Below are positions 25,242-34,756 of a stretch of 64,000 nt of DNA, in pieces. Source of the DNA: Candidatus Nitrotoga fabula (GTDB taxonomy: Bacteria > Pseudomonadota > Gammaproteobacteria > Burkholderiales > Gallionellaceae). Both the position numbers and the translations under genes were made by a program. The stretch covers positions 1 to 64,000 of the forward strand of contig NZ_CAJNBL010000040.1 of assembly GCF_905221025.1 (NCBI RefSeq). Direction: 5' to 3'. Every line of letters starts with the position of its first letter. Position 1 is the stretch's first letter. Under the pieces are notes generated by a model. The model had not been told where the DNA came from. It was given only the letters and a program-made list of their open reading frames with translations, and did no database searches.

Positions 25242-27968
25242 TTATTGGGCGATCAACTCCTTAAGCACATATGGCAAAATGCCGCCATGGCGGTAGTAAT
25301 CCACTTCAACAGGGGTGTCAATCCGCAGCAGCAGTTCGACCTGCTGAATACCGCCGTCTGGTCGTTTGATGGTAAGCATCACATCCTGCTGGGGCTTAAT
25401 TGACCCGGAAATTCCTGTGAGATCGAAAATTTCTTCACCTGTCAGTTTGAGCGATGTCACATCGTCGTTACCTTTAAACTGCAAAGGCAACACCCCCATG
25501 CCTACCAGGTTGCTGCGATGGATACGCTCGAAACTTTTGGCCACTACTGCTTTCACACCAAGCAGCTGCGTGCCTTTTGCCGCCCAATCTCTGGACGAGC
25601 CGCTACCATATTCTTCCCCGGCAAAGATTAAGGTGGGCGTGCCCTCCGAGATATATCGCATCGCCGCGTCGTATATTGGCATCTGCTCCCCATTATAAAG
25701 AGTATAGCCGCCTTCCATACGTGTGCCGTCCTGCTGGGCTGGCAACATCAGATTTTTTATGCGTACATTGGCGAAGGTGCCGCGAACCATGACATCATGA
25801 TTACCACGACGAGCTCCATAGCTGTTGAAATCCTGGATAGCTACGCCTTTACTTTGCAGGTATGCCCCGGCAGGGCTGGTAGCTTTAATATTGCCTGCAG
25901 GACTGATGTGATCGGTAGTGACCGAGTCACCGAAGATCCCCAGTGACTTTGCATTACAGATATCGGCAATATTAGGATCGGTATTCATATCAAAATGTTT
26001 GAAAAATGGTGCACGAGCAATATAGGTAGAATCATCCCAATGATATTGTTTCCCGGTAGTAACAGGTATTGCATTCCATAAAGGCAGGTCGCGAGTAAGG
26101 TCGCTGTATAGTCTGCGGTATATCAACGGATTAGAGGCAAATTGCATTGCCGCATTTATATCCGAGCTGTCTGGCCAGATATCCTTTAGATAAACTGGCT
26201 GGCTGTTATGGCCAATGCCCAATGGCTCGCTGTTCAGGTTGATATTTACTCTGCCTGCCAGAGCGAAGGCTACGACAAGAGGGGGGCTGGCAAGGAAATT
26301 GGCCTTAATGTTGGCATGGATGCGTGCCTCAAAGTTGCGATTGCCGGATAACACTGCTGCGGTGATCAGATCATGCGCAAGAATGGATTCTTCAATTTCT
26401 GGATTCAACGGACCGGAATTGCCGATACAGGTGGTGCAGCCATAGCCTACCAGACGAAAGCCAAGTTGCTCAAGGTAGGGTAGCAAGCCTGCATTGGTTA
26501 AATAATCTGTTACTACGCGCGAGCCGGGTGCCAGAGAGGTTTTGATGTGACGGCGTACAGTCAGGCCAGCTTCTACAGCTTTTTTTGCCAGTAATCCTGC
26601 AGCAAGCATTACGCCAGGGTTTGATGTGTTGGTGCAGGATGTAATGGCGGCAATCAGTACATCGCCATGATGCAGTTGAACTGCGGGTTGCATTTTGCTA
26701 TTCGCATCCGTTAGTTCGGTGGCATAAGATTTGCCTAGATTTGCAGCAGGTTGGTTGAAGCCATTATCTGATACTGGTTTGCTGAATAAAGTGTTGAAAT
26801 TTTCCCTCATCCTGGAAAGCGGCACACGATCTTGGGGGCGTTTGGGTCCGGCAAGTGAGGGTTCGATACTGCCCAAGTCTAGTTCCACTATGCTGGTATA
26901 ATCGATAGAGTTTTTCTCAGGCATACCGTATAGGCCTTGCGCCTTGAAGTAGGATTGGAAGGCATCAATTTCTTCATTACTGCGCCCGGTATTTCGCATG
27001 AAATCCAGGGTGACATCATCTACAGGGAAGAAGCCCATGGTTGCTCCATATTCTGGAGCCATGTTTGCCAGGGTCGCCCGATCCGGAACAGTTAGCGCTG
27101 TAGCACCCGTTCCGAAGAACTCTACAAACTTTCCTACTACCTTTTGTTTTCGTAGCAGTTCAGTAATGGTCAATACCAGGTCGGTTGCTGTGATTCCTTC
27201 GCGCAATGTGCCTGTCAAGTGGACGCCAATTACATCTGGGGTCAGGAAATATACCGGTTGCCCAAGCATTCCTGCTTCTGCCTCAATGCCGCCTACCCCC
27301 CATCCAACTACGCCAATTCCATTGATCATGGTGGTATGGCTGTCGGTTCCAACCAGTGTGTCGGGATAATATACCCCGTCTTTGTGAAGCACCCCGCGTG
27401 CTAGGTATTCGAGATTTACCTGATGTACGATACCTATTCCAGGTGGTATTACCCGAAACGTATTAAATGCTTGCATTCCCCATTTCATGAATTTGTAGCG
27501 TTCATGGTTGCGTTCAAATTCCAGTTCCATGTTGAGACGCATTGCTTCCGGATTGTTGTAATAGTCCACTTGTACCGAATGATCTACCACTAGATCCACA
27601 GGCACCATGGGTTCAATGATCATTGGATCCTTACCCATACTTGCGGCTGCATCACGCATTGTTGCCAAGTCAACCAGAAGGGGGATGCCAGTGAAATCCT
27701 GTAATACGATACGCGCCACTACAAAAGGAATTTCTTCAATGCGTGCTGCATTTTTCTGCCAGTTTGCGAGCTGGCGAATGTGGGTTTCGGTGATTTTCTT
27801 GCCGTCGTAATTGCGCAGCAAAGATTCAAGTACAATGCGGATCGAAACGGGTAAGCGTGAAATATTGCCAAGCCCTGCTAATTCCAAGGCATTTAAGGAG
27901 TACAGCGTGCCAGTCTTTCCATTTGCAAGAGAGAATGTTTGAAGAGCGTTGAACAGATTATGAGGCAT
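25242..27968 (-). CDS. acnA: Aconitate hydratase A
   Basis: A [4Fe-4S] enzyme interconverting citrate and isocitrate in the TCA cycle. It has 908 residues, typical for AcnA. The cluster cysteines are visible in [16 protein letters not shown] near 445-460 and [17 protein letters not shown] near 508-524. The substrate-binding [21 protein letters not shown] is near 208-228, and the C-terminal swivel domain carries [19 protein letters not shown] near 785-803. It is transcribed alone. The IS481 remnant begins 26 bp after its stop codon. A 22-bp near-palindrome lies 100 bp upstream. Confidence 0.97.
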   Translation of the reverse strand: MPHNLFNALQTFSLANGKTGTLYSLNALELAGLGNISRLPVSIRIVLESLLRNYDGKKITETHIRQLANWQKNAARIEEIPFVVARIVLQDFTGIPLLVDLATMRDAAASMGKDPMIIEPMVPVDLVVDHSVQVDYYNNPEAMRLNMELEFERNHERYKFMKWGMQAFNTFRVIPPGIGIVHQVNLEYLARGVLHKDGVYYPDTLVGTDSHTTMINGIGVVGWGVGGIEAEAGMLGQPVYFLTPDVIGVHLTGTLREGITATDLVLTITELLRKQKVVGKFVEFFGTGATALTVPDRATLANMAPEYGATMGFFPVDDVTLDFMRNTGRSNEEIDAFQSYFKAQGLYGMPEKNSIDYTSIVELDLGSIEPSLAGPKRPQDRVPLSRMRENFNTLFSKPVSDNGFNQPAANLGKSYATELTDANSKMQPAVQLHHGDVLIAAITSCTNTSNPGVMLAAGLLAKKAVEAGLTVRRHIKTSLAPGSRVVTDYLTNAGLLPYLEQLGFRLVGYGCTTCIGNSGPLNPEIEESILAHDLITAAVLSGNRNFEARIHANIKANFLASPPLVVAFALAGRVNINLNSEPLGIGHNSQPVYLKDIWPDSSDINAAMQFASNPLIYRRLYSDLTRDLPLWNAIPVTTGKQYHWDDSTYIARAPFFKHFDMNTDPNIADICNAKSLGIFGDSVTTDHISPAGNIKATSPAGAYLQSKGVAIQDFNSYGARRGNHDVMVRGTFANVRIKNLMLPAQQDGTRMEGGYTLYNGEQMPIYDAAMRYISEGTPTLIFAGEEYGSGSSRDWAAKGTQLLGVKAVVAKSFERIHRSNLVGMGVLPLQFKGNDDVTSLKLTGEEIFDLTGISGSIKPQQDVMLTIKRPDGGIQQVELLLRIDTPVEVDYYRHGGILPYVLKELIAQ

Positions 27969-28068
27969 AGCAATGGCTCCGATAATGGCGAGGTACGGAA
28001 ATGGGAAAAATATAATAATTATAGCGCGGTAAGAACCTGCTTGGCATTGATTAACAGAAAGCCTGTGA

Positions 28069-28090
28069 TTCTAGAACCTTGGTTCGAGAA
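28069..28090. promoter_or_regulatory. Near-palindromic site upstream of acnA, possible operator
   Basis: TTCTAGAACC (28069-28078), two T residues and GGTTCGAGAA (28081-28090) form an inverted repeat with nine of ten matches. It lies about 100 bp before the minus-strand start of acnA and could bind a dimeric regulator. No known consensus was recognised. Confidence 0.3.
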
Positions 28091-28153
28091 TGGCATGAAT
28101 ATTTAAATGCTTATCTGAAGGGATTTATATCCTTGGGGAAGGCAGGTCATTAA

Positions 28154-28306
28154 ATGGAAAAATACCATGAGAACGGAAATTGGCGTGAGAGAATGGATCG
28201 TCCGCATTTAGAGATGTTCAGGTTGAGAATGCAGTGGTTAAGATTTGAAGAGCGGTTATTATCGTGGCACTGCATAGTGCCAGTCATTGTTGCAATAGTG
28301 TACTAA
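28154..28306 (+). CDS. Candidate small protein (50 residues)
   Basis: An ATG at 28154 with AAGGCAGG 7 bp upstream opens a 50-codon frame ending TAA at 28304-28306. The product has a highly charged helical body (MEKYHENGNWRERMDR, then LEMFRLRMQWLRFEERLL) and a hydrophobic C-terminal tail (IVPVIVAIVY). That reads like a small tail-anchored membrane protein rather than random sequence. No family is recognised. It could be a remnant or chance. Confidence 0.3.
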   Translation: MEKYHENGNWRERMDRPHLEMFRLRMQWLRFEERLLSWHCIVPVIVAIVY

Positions 28307-28500
28307 ATTAAGATGGTGCAGAACTAAGAATAATGGCAATGCTCGGCTCATGAAAATTGGGTAAAAAAGAATGGCTGGATGCCCCAAATTTAGGCAGTTT
28401 AGAAATAGGGTGGCAGTTTTATTTGCTCCTGATTGCAGTTTTAAGTGAAAATTTGGATTTTTGTCTGTAACATAATATATTTTGCAAGGAAAATGTTGGT

Positions 28501-29610
28501 ATGTCCGAGATCGCCAAGATCGATCAGTTCGCCCAAGTTTCCAGTCAACCGCCATTGCGTTGGTATTTCGATCCTAAAGTCCTGGAGATCGAGCAGCGCA
28601 TCCTATTTGATAATGGTCCTGGTTATGTCGGGCATGAATTGTTAGTGCCGAATTTCGGTGATTATCATGTATTGGAATGGATGGGCAGCGCCAAAATGCT
28701 GGTGCGTAGCGAGAATGGGGTAGAGCTGCTTTCGAATATCTGTCGACATCGTCAAGCTACCATGCTTGAAGGGCATGGAAACGTGAAAAACATTGTATGC
28801 CCGCTACATCGGTGGACCTATCAGCTGGATGGAAAAATGCTGGGTGCGCCGCACTTTCCGCAGAAGCCATGTCTACATCTTAATAAATTCCCGTTACAAC
28901 GATGGAATGGCCTTTTGTTTGCCGGCAAGCGCAATATCTGTAAGGATTTGAAGGATATCCCTGTGTTTGAGGAACTGGATTTCTCAAATTACCAGCTGGA
29001 TCGTGTCGAGATAGATGAATATGCCTTCAATTGGAAAACTTTTATTGAGGTATATCAAGAGGACTATCATGTTGCGCCGTTCCATCCGGGATTGGGGAAA
29101 TTTGTTAATTGTGATGATCTGCACTGGTATTTCGGTGACTGGTATAGTGTACAGACAGTAGGTGTTCATCACGGATTGCGCAAGGCCGGCAGTGTTGCCT
29201 ACGGAAAATGGCAAGAGCAGGTGATGCGTTATAACAACGGCATACTTCCCCGGTATGGTGCGATCTGGTTGACTTATTATCCCAACATCATGGTAGAGTG
29301 GTATCCGAACACCTTGGTGGTTAGTACGGTGCTTCCGCGTGGTGCGGAAGCATGTACCAATATTGTGGAATTCTATTATCCTGAAGATATTGTCCTGTTC
29401 GAGCGTGATTATGTCGAGGCGGAAAAGGCTGTATACCGGGAAACGGCTACCGAAGATGACATCATCTGCCTAAAAATGCAGCAGGGGCGCAAATGGCTGT
29501 ATCAGAATGGCTTGGAGGAGAGGGGGCCATACCAGTCTCCGACAGAGGATGGCTTGCTGCATTTCCATGAATTTCTGAGGCGTCAGCTAGATTCTCACAT
29601 AGGAGTATGA
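28501..29610 (+). CDS. Rieske-type ring-hydroxylating oxygenase, alpha subunit-like
   Basis: It has 369 residues. The Rieske [2Fe-2S] motif C-x-H ... C-x2-H is complete near 80-103 (NICRHRQ then IVCPLHRWTY). The catalytic domain holds the mononuclear iron histidines in EDYHVAPFHPG near 189-199, with the bridging aspartate/glutamate before them. Families of this shape hydroxylate aromatics, choline-like compounds or lipids. No ferredoxin, reductase or beta subunit is encoded next to it, so substrate and electron donor are unknown. The start codon at 28501 follows an AAGGAAA ribosome-binding site. Confidence 0.82.
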   Translation: MSEIAKIDQFAQVSSQPPLRWYFDPKVLEIEQRILFDNGPGYVGHELLVPNFGDYHVLEWMGSAKMLVRSENGVELLSNICRHRQATMLEGHGNVKNIVCPLHRWTYQLDGKMLGAPHFPQKPCLHLNKFPLQRWNGLLFAGKRNICKDLKDIPVFEELDFSNYQLDRVEIDEYAFNWKTFIEVYQEDYHVAPFHPGLGKFVNCDDLHWYFGDWYSVQTVGVHHGLRKAGSVAYGKWQEQVMRYNNGILPRYGAIWLTYYPNIMVEWYPNTLVVSTVLPRGAEACTNIVEFYYPEDIVLFERDYVEAEKAVYRETATEDDIICLKMQQGRKWLYQNGLEERGPYQSPTEDGLLHFHEFLRRQLDSHIGV

Positions 29611-30045
29611 GTTTTCTGCGCCACGCCACGATAAACTGCTGTGAAAAATTTGGTTCCGCATGGGATGTCCTTTTGATTTTCTTCAAATATGTTTGTTTTT
29701 TCAAGATCAGTTCCCTTGTTTTGTTGATCAATAGTCTTCGGGATATTCTTTTCAGCCAAGCTGATGTTCAGCCTTTTGGTTTTATCTGTCCGGGATAAGG
29801 ATTACTCGCTAATGACAGGTTTAGCGATGTGAATAATGGAAGTCTGTTAGTGCAGGAAAACCGGTTGAACAGGAAAATGAAGAAGCTGCGCGGAAAATTT
29901 TTTTCAGCGCTTGGTAAACGCCTTGATTGGGTTGAGATTAAATATATATTTGTACAGGCCCGTACAATTTCACGATTTTCTGGGGTGGGATCAAAGCCAG
30001 TACAGCTTGTCTGTAATAACGAACGGAATGAGAAAAGGATGGGAT
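29611..30045. other. 435-bp region between the oxygenase and SpoIIAA-like genes, nothing firm
   Basis: Frames at 29607-29798 (hydrophobic, Phe/Leu-rich) and 29877-30059 (starts MKKLRGKFFSALGKR) are open but have poor ribosome-binding sites and no recognised family. The second would overlap the next gene. I call neither. No terminator after the oxygenase gene is evident. Confidence 0.4.
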
Positions 30046-30396
30046 ATGATCACGATTGAACAAACTCAAAATCTGCTTAGTATTGCTGTACTAGGCGAGT
30101 TCTCTTTAGCTGATTTCAGGCAATTCGAGGAGCATGCATTACTCATGCTGAAATCGCCAGGAACTGTCAATCTATTGTTCGATCTGCGCGACATGCTCAG
30201 CTATACGGTGGATGTAGTATGGGAGGAAATCAAATTTTTCAGGCATGAACATCAGCATGATTTCAGCAAGATTGCGGTTGTAACGGACGACCAGTGGATT
30301 ACGTGGCAGGCGTGGCTATCACGGATTTTTGTAGATGCAGAAATATGCGTTTTCGCCGATTATGCAGAAGCAAAAACATGGGTGACTACAGTTTAA
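30046..30396 (+). CDS. SpoIIAA-like (STAS-related) protein
   Basis: It has 116 residues from the ATG at 30046, with AAAAGGATGGG just before it; the frame is open further upstream but without a good start. The sequence has the SpoIIAA-like pattern: a MITIEQTQNLLSIAVLGEFS beta start, VNLLFDLRDM near 42-51 and a C-terminal FADYAEAKTWV that matches the usual F....EA..WL ending. Family members bind lipids or act in regulation, but the function is poorly known. It is 63 bp ahead of the desaturase gene, so a membrane-lipid link is possible but only inferred. Confidence 0.75.
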   Translation: MITIEQTQNLLSIAVLGEFSLADFRQFEEHALLMLKSPGTVNLLFDLRDMLSYTVDVVWEEIKFFRHEHQHDFSKIAVVTDDQWITWQAWLSRIFVDAEICVFADYAEAKTWVTTV

Positions 30397-30459
30397 CCTG
30401 TTTTTTATGTTACAATTCAAAAGTTTGATTTCCATTTGATTTTGTTTTTGGGAGGGTGA

Positions 30460-31626
30460 ATGTTTTTAGGTTTTGTTGATTTGCCATGGTGGGGCTATGT
30501 GATAGTAACATTGATATTAACCCATATTACCATCGCATCGGTCACTATTTATTTACATCGTCATCAGGCACATCGTGGCTTGAATCTGCATGCAGTTCCT
30601 AGCCATTTTTTTCGTTTCTGGCTATGGCTGACTACTTCCATCGTGACCAAGGAATGGGTTGCTGTGCATCGCAAACATCATGCCAAATGCGAGACAGAGG
30701 ACGATCCGCATAGTCCGGTTTTTCTGGGAATCAAGAAAGTTTTATTGGACGGTGCCGCTCTTTACCGTAAAGAAGCAGAGAATCATGAGACTCTTGATAA
30801 ATACGGCCATGGCACTCCTGATGACTGGCTGGAAAATAATTTATACAGCAAGCGTAGCGGATACGGCATTGCGCTGATGTTGATTGTCAATATACTTTTG
30901 TTTGGTCCACTTGGGCTGACCATTTGGGCCGTTCAAATGGCTTGGATTCCTATTAATGCAGCCGGTATAGTGAACGGAATTGGGCATTTCTGGGGTTATC
31001 GCAATTTCCAGACTGAGGACGCCTCCACCAATATCGTACCTTGGGGGATTTTTATTGGTGGCGAGGAGCTACATAATAATCATCACGCCTATGCCTCCTC
31101 TGCCAAGCTTTCTAATAAGTGGTACGAAATTGATATTGGCTGGCTTTATATACGTATACTGGAAATTTTTGGTTTTGCACAGGTAAAAAGGCGTGCACCT
31201 AAGGTTCGCCTGAATCAAGCAAAGACTTCATGTGATCTGGAAACCGTACAGGCAGTTATCGCAAACCGTTATGAAGTAACCGCTAGGTATGCCCAGTATT
31301 TGAAGCAGACCTATTCGACTGAAATTGCTCGGATCAAGTTGCATGCTTCAGACAAAATTGATGTGGCACGAATAAAACATTGGCTGCATTTGGATGAAAA
31401 TACGTTGACTGAGCAGCAAAAATCGAAAATCAATGCAGTCATAAAAGCAAGTGGCACATTGCGGATAACCTATACTCTCCGTCAGGAACTGACACTTATA
31501 TGGCAGAATTCCACGGCAACTAAAGAGCAATTGGTCAAGCAACTGGAAGACTGGTGTCATCGTGCAGAAAACAGTGGAATTGCGGCATTGCAAGAATTTT
31601 CCAGGCAGCTGCGAAGCTATGCCTAA
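30460..31626 (+). CDS. Membrane fatty acid (acyl) desaturase
   Basis: It has 388 residues and about four membrane spans. The three histidine boxes of the stearoyl-CoA delta-9 type are present: HRHQAHRGL near 33-41, HRKHHAKC near 70-77 and HNNHHAYASS near 206-215. These hold the di-iron centre that introduces a cis double bond. A ~120-residue helical, lysine-rich C-terminal extension (from about 265) goes beyond the catalytic core and is of unknown role. A GGGAGGGTGA ribosome-binding site precedes the ATG. Confidence 0.88.
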   Translation: MFLGFVDLPWWGYVIVTLILTHITIASVTIYLHRHQAHRGLNLHAVPSHFFRFWLWLTTSIVTKEWVAVHRKHHAKCETEDDPHSPVFLGIKKVLLDGAALYRKEAENHETLDKYGHGTPDDWLENNLYSKRSGYGIALMLIVNILLFGPLGLTIWAVQMAWIPINAAGIVNGIGHFWGYRNFQTEDASTNIVPWGIFIGGEELHNNHHAYASSAKLSNKWYEIDIGWLYIRILEIFGFAQVKRRAPKVRLNQAKTSCDLETVQAVIANRYEVTARYAQYLKQTYSTEIARIKLHASDKIDVARIKHWLHLDENTLTEQQKSKINAVIKASGTLRITYTLRQELTLIWQNSTATKEQLVKQLEDWCHRAENSGIAALQEFSRQLRSYA

Positions 31627-31802
31627 TCAATCATCGCTTTTGTGGGGTCTTGAACAAAAATTTTAGTTTGCCGAGTAATGAATGACAGGTAGATGCCAGG
31701 TTAATTTCAAGGCGTGGCGCCTGCCACAGTCGAACGTTGAACCGGTTCTTGGTGTGTGAGGGAGAACGGACTAAGAAAATTGCAGAGATGCACATGAAAC
31801 AA

Positions 31803-31823
31803 GGGGAACCGAATTGGTTCCCC
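31803..31823 (-). terminator. Hairpin downstream of rpmG, probable terminator
   Basis: GGGGAACC (31803-31810) and GGTTCCCC (31816-31823) form a perfect 8-bp stem with a 5-base loop. It lies about 55 bp after the minus-strand rpmG stop, and the minus-strand sequence that follows is only moderately T-rich (CTTGTTTC). It may serve both rpmG and the convergent desaturase gene. Confidence 0.55.
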
Positions 31824-31853
31824 TAAGTTTGATGATTGCCAGGTTGAACTTCT

Positions 31854-31884
31854 GAACTTGTGTTACTTTGAACTTGTGTTACTT
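31854..31884. repeat. 16-bp tandem duplication across the rpmG stop codon
   Basis: GAACTTGTGTTACTT occurs at 31854-31868 and again at 31870-31884, one T apart, a 16-bp tandem duplication. The right copy contains the rpmG stop (31879-31881). The duplication lies mostly in the 3' untranslated part. Confidence 0.85.
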
Positions 31885-32034
31885 GAGCTTTGTTTCTTTA
31901 TATAAAACATGCTTCCGTGCTACTGGGTCAAACTTCTTAAATTCAAGTTTTTCCGGGGTAGTGCGCTTATTTTTGTCTGTTGTATAGAAGTGGCCGGTCC
32001 CGGCGCTGGATTCCAGTTTGATCTTATCACGCAT
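31879..32034 (-). CDS. rpmG: 50S ribosomal protein L33
   Basis: A short gene of 51 codons starting ATG at 32034 and ending TAA. The product is a standard proteobacterial L33: [19 protein letters not shown], then [18 protein letters not shown] and the basic [14 protein letters not shown] end. It lies 13 bp after rpmB, as usual. It has none of the four zinc-binding cysteines of the C+ form, so it is the zinc-free C- type. Confidence 0.95.
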   Translation of the reverse strand: MRDKIKLESSAGTGHFYTTDKNKRTTPEKLEFKKFDPVARKHVLYKETKLK

Positions 32035-32047
32035 TATTCTTCACCTC

Positions 32048-32284
32048 TTAAATGTTTTCGCCGCGCGCCCGCATTTCCGCTAGTACCGCATCTATACCAT
32101 TTTTGTCTATGGTACGTAGGGCAGCATTGGTCAGGCGTAGGGACACCCAGCGATTTTCGCTTTCAACCCATAGGCGACGGCGCTGCAGATTCGGCAGGAA
32201 ACGGCGTTTCGTTTTGTTATTGGCGTGGGAGACATTGTTCCCAACCATAGGGCGTTTCCCGGTTACTTGACAGACGCGAGCCAT
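32048..32284 (-). CDS. rpmB: 50S ribosomal protein L28
   Basis: It has 78 residues, the normal length, with the L28 start [20 protein letters not shown] and the basic [12 protein letters not shown] segment that contacts 23S rRNA. A GGAG site lies 9 bp before the ATG. It is first in the rpmB-rpmG pair. The N-terminal CxxC zinc pair of some L28 proteins is absent. Confidence 0.96.
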   Translation of the reverse strand: MARVCQVTGKRPMVGNNVSHANNKTKRRFLPNLQRRRLWVESENRWVSLRLTNAALRTIDKNGIDAVLAEMRARGENI

Positions 32285-32310
32285 AGCTATTTCTCCAACT
32301 GGTTTATATA

Positions 32311-32316
32311 ATTATA
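32311..32316 (-). promoter_or_regulatory. Predicted -10 element of rpmB-rpmG
   Basis: Read on the minus strand this is a perfect TATAAT, 27 bp before the rpmB ATG, in an A+T-rich stretch. The matching -35 position is weak, which is common for strong growth-controlled promoters with extended upstream A/T tracts. Confidence 0.35.
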
Positions 32317-32448
32317 TCAAAGAATAAATTTTACCATGAATACTTCATACTGATCAACTTGCGGGAAGGCTGGTTTGCTTGGAATCAAATTTAAGATGTG
32401 TGTACCCCTCGGCATAAATAATTCCTGTGGTAAAAGAGATGGGCATTC

Positions 32449-33831
32449 CTACTTCTTTTTTTTTCCTGGTTCAAGTATGTAAGACGCGGGGTTGGTTTCC
32501 TTTAATTCTGTGCGTGCCCGACCATGGGCGAAAGTAATGTCGAGGCATGTACCTATTTGCAAGGCGGAACTGTCCATAACGACTAAGCCGTGCATATCAC
32601 GTACGATGCTGTAACCTCGTGCCAGAACCTGCTCCGGCGCAAGGTGAAGGAGGTGTTGATGCAAATTGTCCAGGGTAGAAGTGTGCCGTTCCAGGATGCG
32701 GTGCATAATGTTCGCAAGTTGAGATGCTAAAGCAGCCTGACGTGATACAAATGAGGCATGGTTTGGTCGTGCTATGCGTAAACGCTGTTGCAAGGAGTGT
32801 GAATGCCATTGCTGGCGTTGTAAAATATAAACAACAGAGGATCTCATGCGTTGCCGAAGATAATCCAGATGTTGAATTTTCTGCTGAACGTGTTTTGCAG
32901 GGTGTGTAAGACGGTTCTGCAAATAATCCAGTTGTTGCATTCTATTTTCTAATTGATGATGTATGCAGCGGATTAATCGCTGCGTTAGGCGTAGCAGGCG
33001 CAGTGATAATTCCTGTTGTTCTGGTACAACCAGCTGAGCAGCTGCCGTAGGTGTAGCCGCACGCTGGTCGGCGGCAAAATCAGAAATGGTAAAATCAGTT
33101 TCGTGCCCGATGCCGGTGACCAGAGGGATACGGCTGGCAAAGATAGCACGCGCTACGATTTCTTCGTTAAATGCCCATAAATCTTCGAGACTGCCGCCTC
33201 CGCGGCATAACATCAAAACGTCACATTCATCTCGCTCGTTTGCCAGTTGGATAGTTTGAGCAATTTTTTGCTCGGATCCATTTCCCTGGACCGGAGTGGG
33301 GTACAGCACAACTGGAATACCCGGCATGCGTCTGGTTAGTGTGATCAATACATCGCGCAGTGCTGCTGCCTGTGGAGACGTGATGATGCCAATCTGTTTC
33401 GGGAAAAATGGTAGCGGTTGTTTGCGTGCCGGATCAAACAGTCCTTCTGCATTTAGCTTAAGTTTCAGGCGCTCGAATCGCTCATGCAGAGACCCGAGCC
33501 CAGTTGGCCGTATTTGTTCCAATGCTAACTGAAATTCACCACGAGCATCATACAATGTGGCGAATGCCAATATTTCCACTTGCATGCCATTATCCGGCAG
33601 CCAGTCAACATATTGGTTTTTGTGACGGAACATCACACAGCGCACTTGTGCTTGTTCATCTTTCAGGGAAAAATACCAATGTCGGGAAGCTGCACAGACA
33701 AAATTGGAAATTTCGCCATGAACCCATACTAGGGGCAAACCATTTTCCAGTATTTTTTTGGCTTCCAGATTCAGTTCGTATACGCTAAATACATGATTTT
33801 TATTTTTTTCTAAAATCATATGCGTTCCCAT
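32449..33831 (-). CDS. xseA: Exodeoxyribonuclease VII large subunit
   Basis: The catalytic subunit of ExoVII, which degrades single-stranded DNA in both directions together with XseB. It has 460 residues. The N-terminal OB-fold includes LPLVWVHGEISNFVCAASRHWYF near 33-55. The catalytic domain has FPKQIGIITSPQAAALRDVL, CRGGGSLEDLWAFN and GIGHETDFTISDFAADQRAATPTAAAQ near 250-276, then a long coiled-coil region. An ATG at 33819 is an equally good start. No xseB is nearby. Confidence 0.95.
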   Translation of the reverse strand: MGTHMILEKNKNHVFSVYELNLEAKKILENGLPLVWVHGEISNFVCAASRHWYFSLKDEQAQVRCVMFRHKNQYVDWLPDNGMQVEILAFATLYDARGEFQLALEQIRPTGLGSLHERFERLKLKLNAEGLFDPARKQPLPFFPKQIGIITSPQAAALRDVLITLTRRMPGIPVVLYPTPVQGNGSEQKIAQTIQLANERDECDVLMLCRGGGSLEDLWAFNEEIVARAIFASRIPLVTGIGHETDFTISDFAADQRAATPTAAAQLVVPEQQELSLRLLRLTQRLIRCIHHQLENRMQQLDYLQNRLTHPAKHVQQKIQHLDYLRQRMRSSVVYILQRQQWHSHSLQQRLRIARPNHASFVSRQAALASQLANIMHRILERHTSTLDNLHQHLLHLAPEQVLARGYSIVRDMHGLVVMDSSALQIGTCLDITFAHGRARTELKETNPASYILEPGKKKK

Positions 33832-34144
33832 TTAGAAATCTGCAGTAAAAATTGTTTAAGAATTAGGCTCGTCATTCGTTCTGCGGTTGGTACAAAATCC
33901 TAGATCAGGTGCGTTCCATGACATAGCAAATCAAATATGGGTAACGTTCTCCAACCCGGGAGTTAAACAAAATTGAGCAGATGCGTTCTGCTGTCGTGAA
34001 TGAGGTGTGACCCAGTATATTTTCACTGCCATAGTACTTGTTTTCTGTACTGTTGGGTGAACAAGAAAGTTGGGTAATCTTGCTCAAAATAGTACGACCA
34101 GATACAGTCTCTTTTTTTCAGCCTATTTTTTGGGAGTAATCGTT
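33832..34144. other. 313-bp divergent gap between xseA and exbB
   Basis: It contains no recognised gene. A small AGCAGA/TCTGCT hairpin lies near 33979-33995. The last bases hold the GGGAG ribosome-binding site of the next gene. Promoters for both flanking genes are expected here. Confidence 0.4.
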
Positions 34145-34753
34145 GTGTTTTCCATTGTGGAAGCAGCTGGTTGGCCTATCTGGTTTCTGGTGGCCGCATC
34201 AGTAATTGCCGTTGCACTTATCGCAGAACGCCTTGTCGCCTTGCGCGCCCCAAAAATTGCCCCTGCTGAACTATTTAATGAAGTAGTGGTTGAATATAAG
34301 CATCGCGGTATCAGTGATGAGCTGTTATCCCGGCTACAGGCAGGCTCTCCGCTTGGCCGAATTTTTGCCGCTGGCTTGAAAAATATAAAAAGTCCAACTC
34401 CGGTGGTTAAGGAAGCGGTTGAGGAAGCAGGGCGTGCCAGTGTACACGAGCTTGAACGTTTTCTTACCACGATAGGCACAATTGCATCAGTTAGCCCACT
34501 GTTAGGACTGTTTGGTACGATTGTGGGCATGATTGAAATTTTCAGCGCACAGAATTCCGTAGGCAATGCACCGGTTGCCCTAGCTCATGGTATTGCAATA
34601 GCTTTGTACAATACAGCATTTGGTTTGATGGTGGCGATCCCCAGTATGATTTTCTATCGGCATTTCCGTGCAAAAATTGATGGCCTGGCCATTGAAATGG
34701 AACAGCAAGCTATTAAACTGATTGAAGTAATAGATGGCGCACGCCGAGATTAA
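34145..34753 (+). CDS. exbB: ExbB/TolQ/MotA-type proton channel protein (second copy)
   Basis: It has 202 residues from a GTG at 34145, chosen because GGGAG lies 8 bp upstream and the resulting N-terminus (FSIVEAAGWPIWFLVAASV) matches the family; an in-frame TTG at 34070 would add 25 poorly coding residues. Conserved ISPLLGLFGTIVGMIEIF-type and GIAIALYNTAFGLMVAIPS segments mark the channel helices. It is followed 3 bp later by exbD and then lpxK, an arrangement common in betaproteobacteria. Confidence 0.9.
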   Translation: MFSIVEAAGWPIWFLVAASVIAVALIAERLVALRAPKIAPAELFNEVVVEYKHRGISDELLSRLQAGSPLGRIFAAGLKNIKSPTPVVKEAVEEAGRASVHELERFLTTIGTIASVSPLLGLFGTIVGMIEIFSAQNSVGNAPVALAHGIAIALYNTAFGLMVAIPSMIFYRHFRAKIDGLAIEMEQQAIKLIEVIDGARRD

Positions 34754-34756
34754 ATC

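Larger units (their letters stand above)
27969..28500. other. 532-bp divergent intergenic region between acnA and the Rieske oxygenase gene
   Basis: It contains a near-perfect dyad at 28069-28090, a candidate 50-codon reading frame at 28154-28306 and otherwise A+T-rich DNA. Both flanking genes start outward from here, so their promoters must lie inside. I see no RNA gene. Confidence 0.5.

Noticed and set aside
29607-29798. Hydrophobic frame starting within the Rieske oxygenase stop codon
   Set aside because: The overlap looks like coupling, but the Shine-Dalgarno spacing is too short and the Phe/Leu-rich content follows from T-rich DNA.
29829-30059. Open frame ahead of the SpoIIAA-like gene
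   Set aside because: It overlaps a better supported gene start, has a weak ribosome-binding site and shows no recognisable family.
34070-34144. Upstream TTG extension of the second exbB
   Set aside because: The GTG at 34145 has an ideally spaced GGGAG and gives the family N-terminus.
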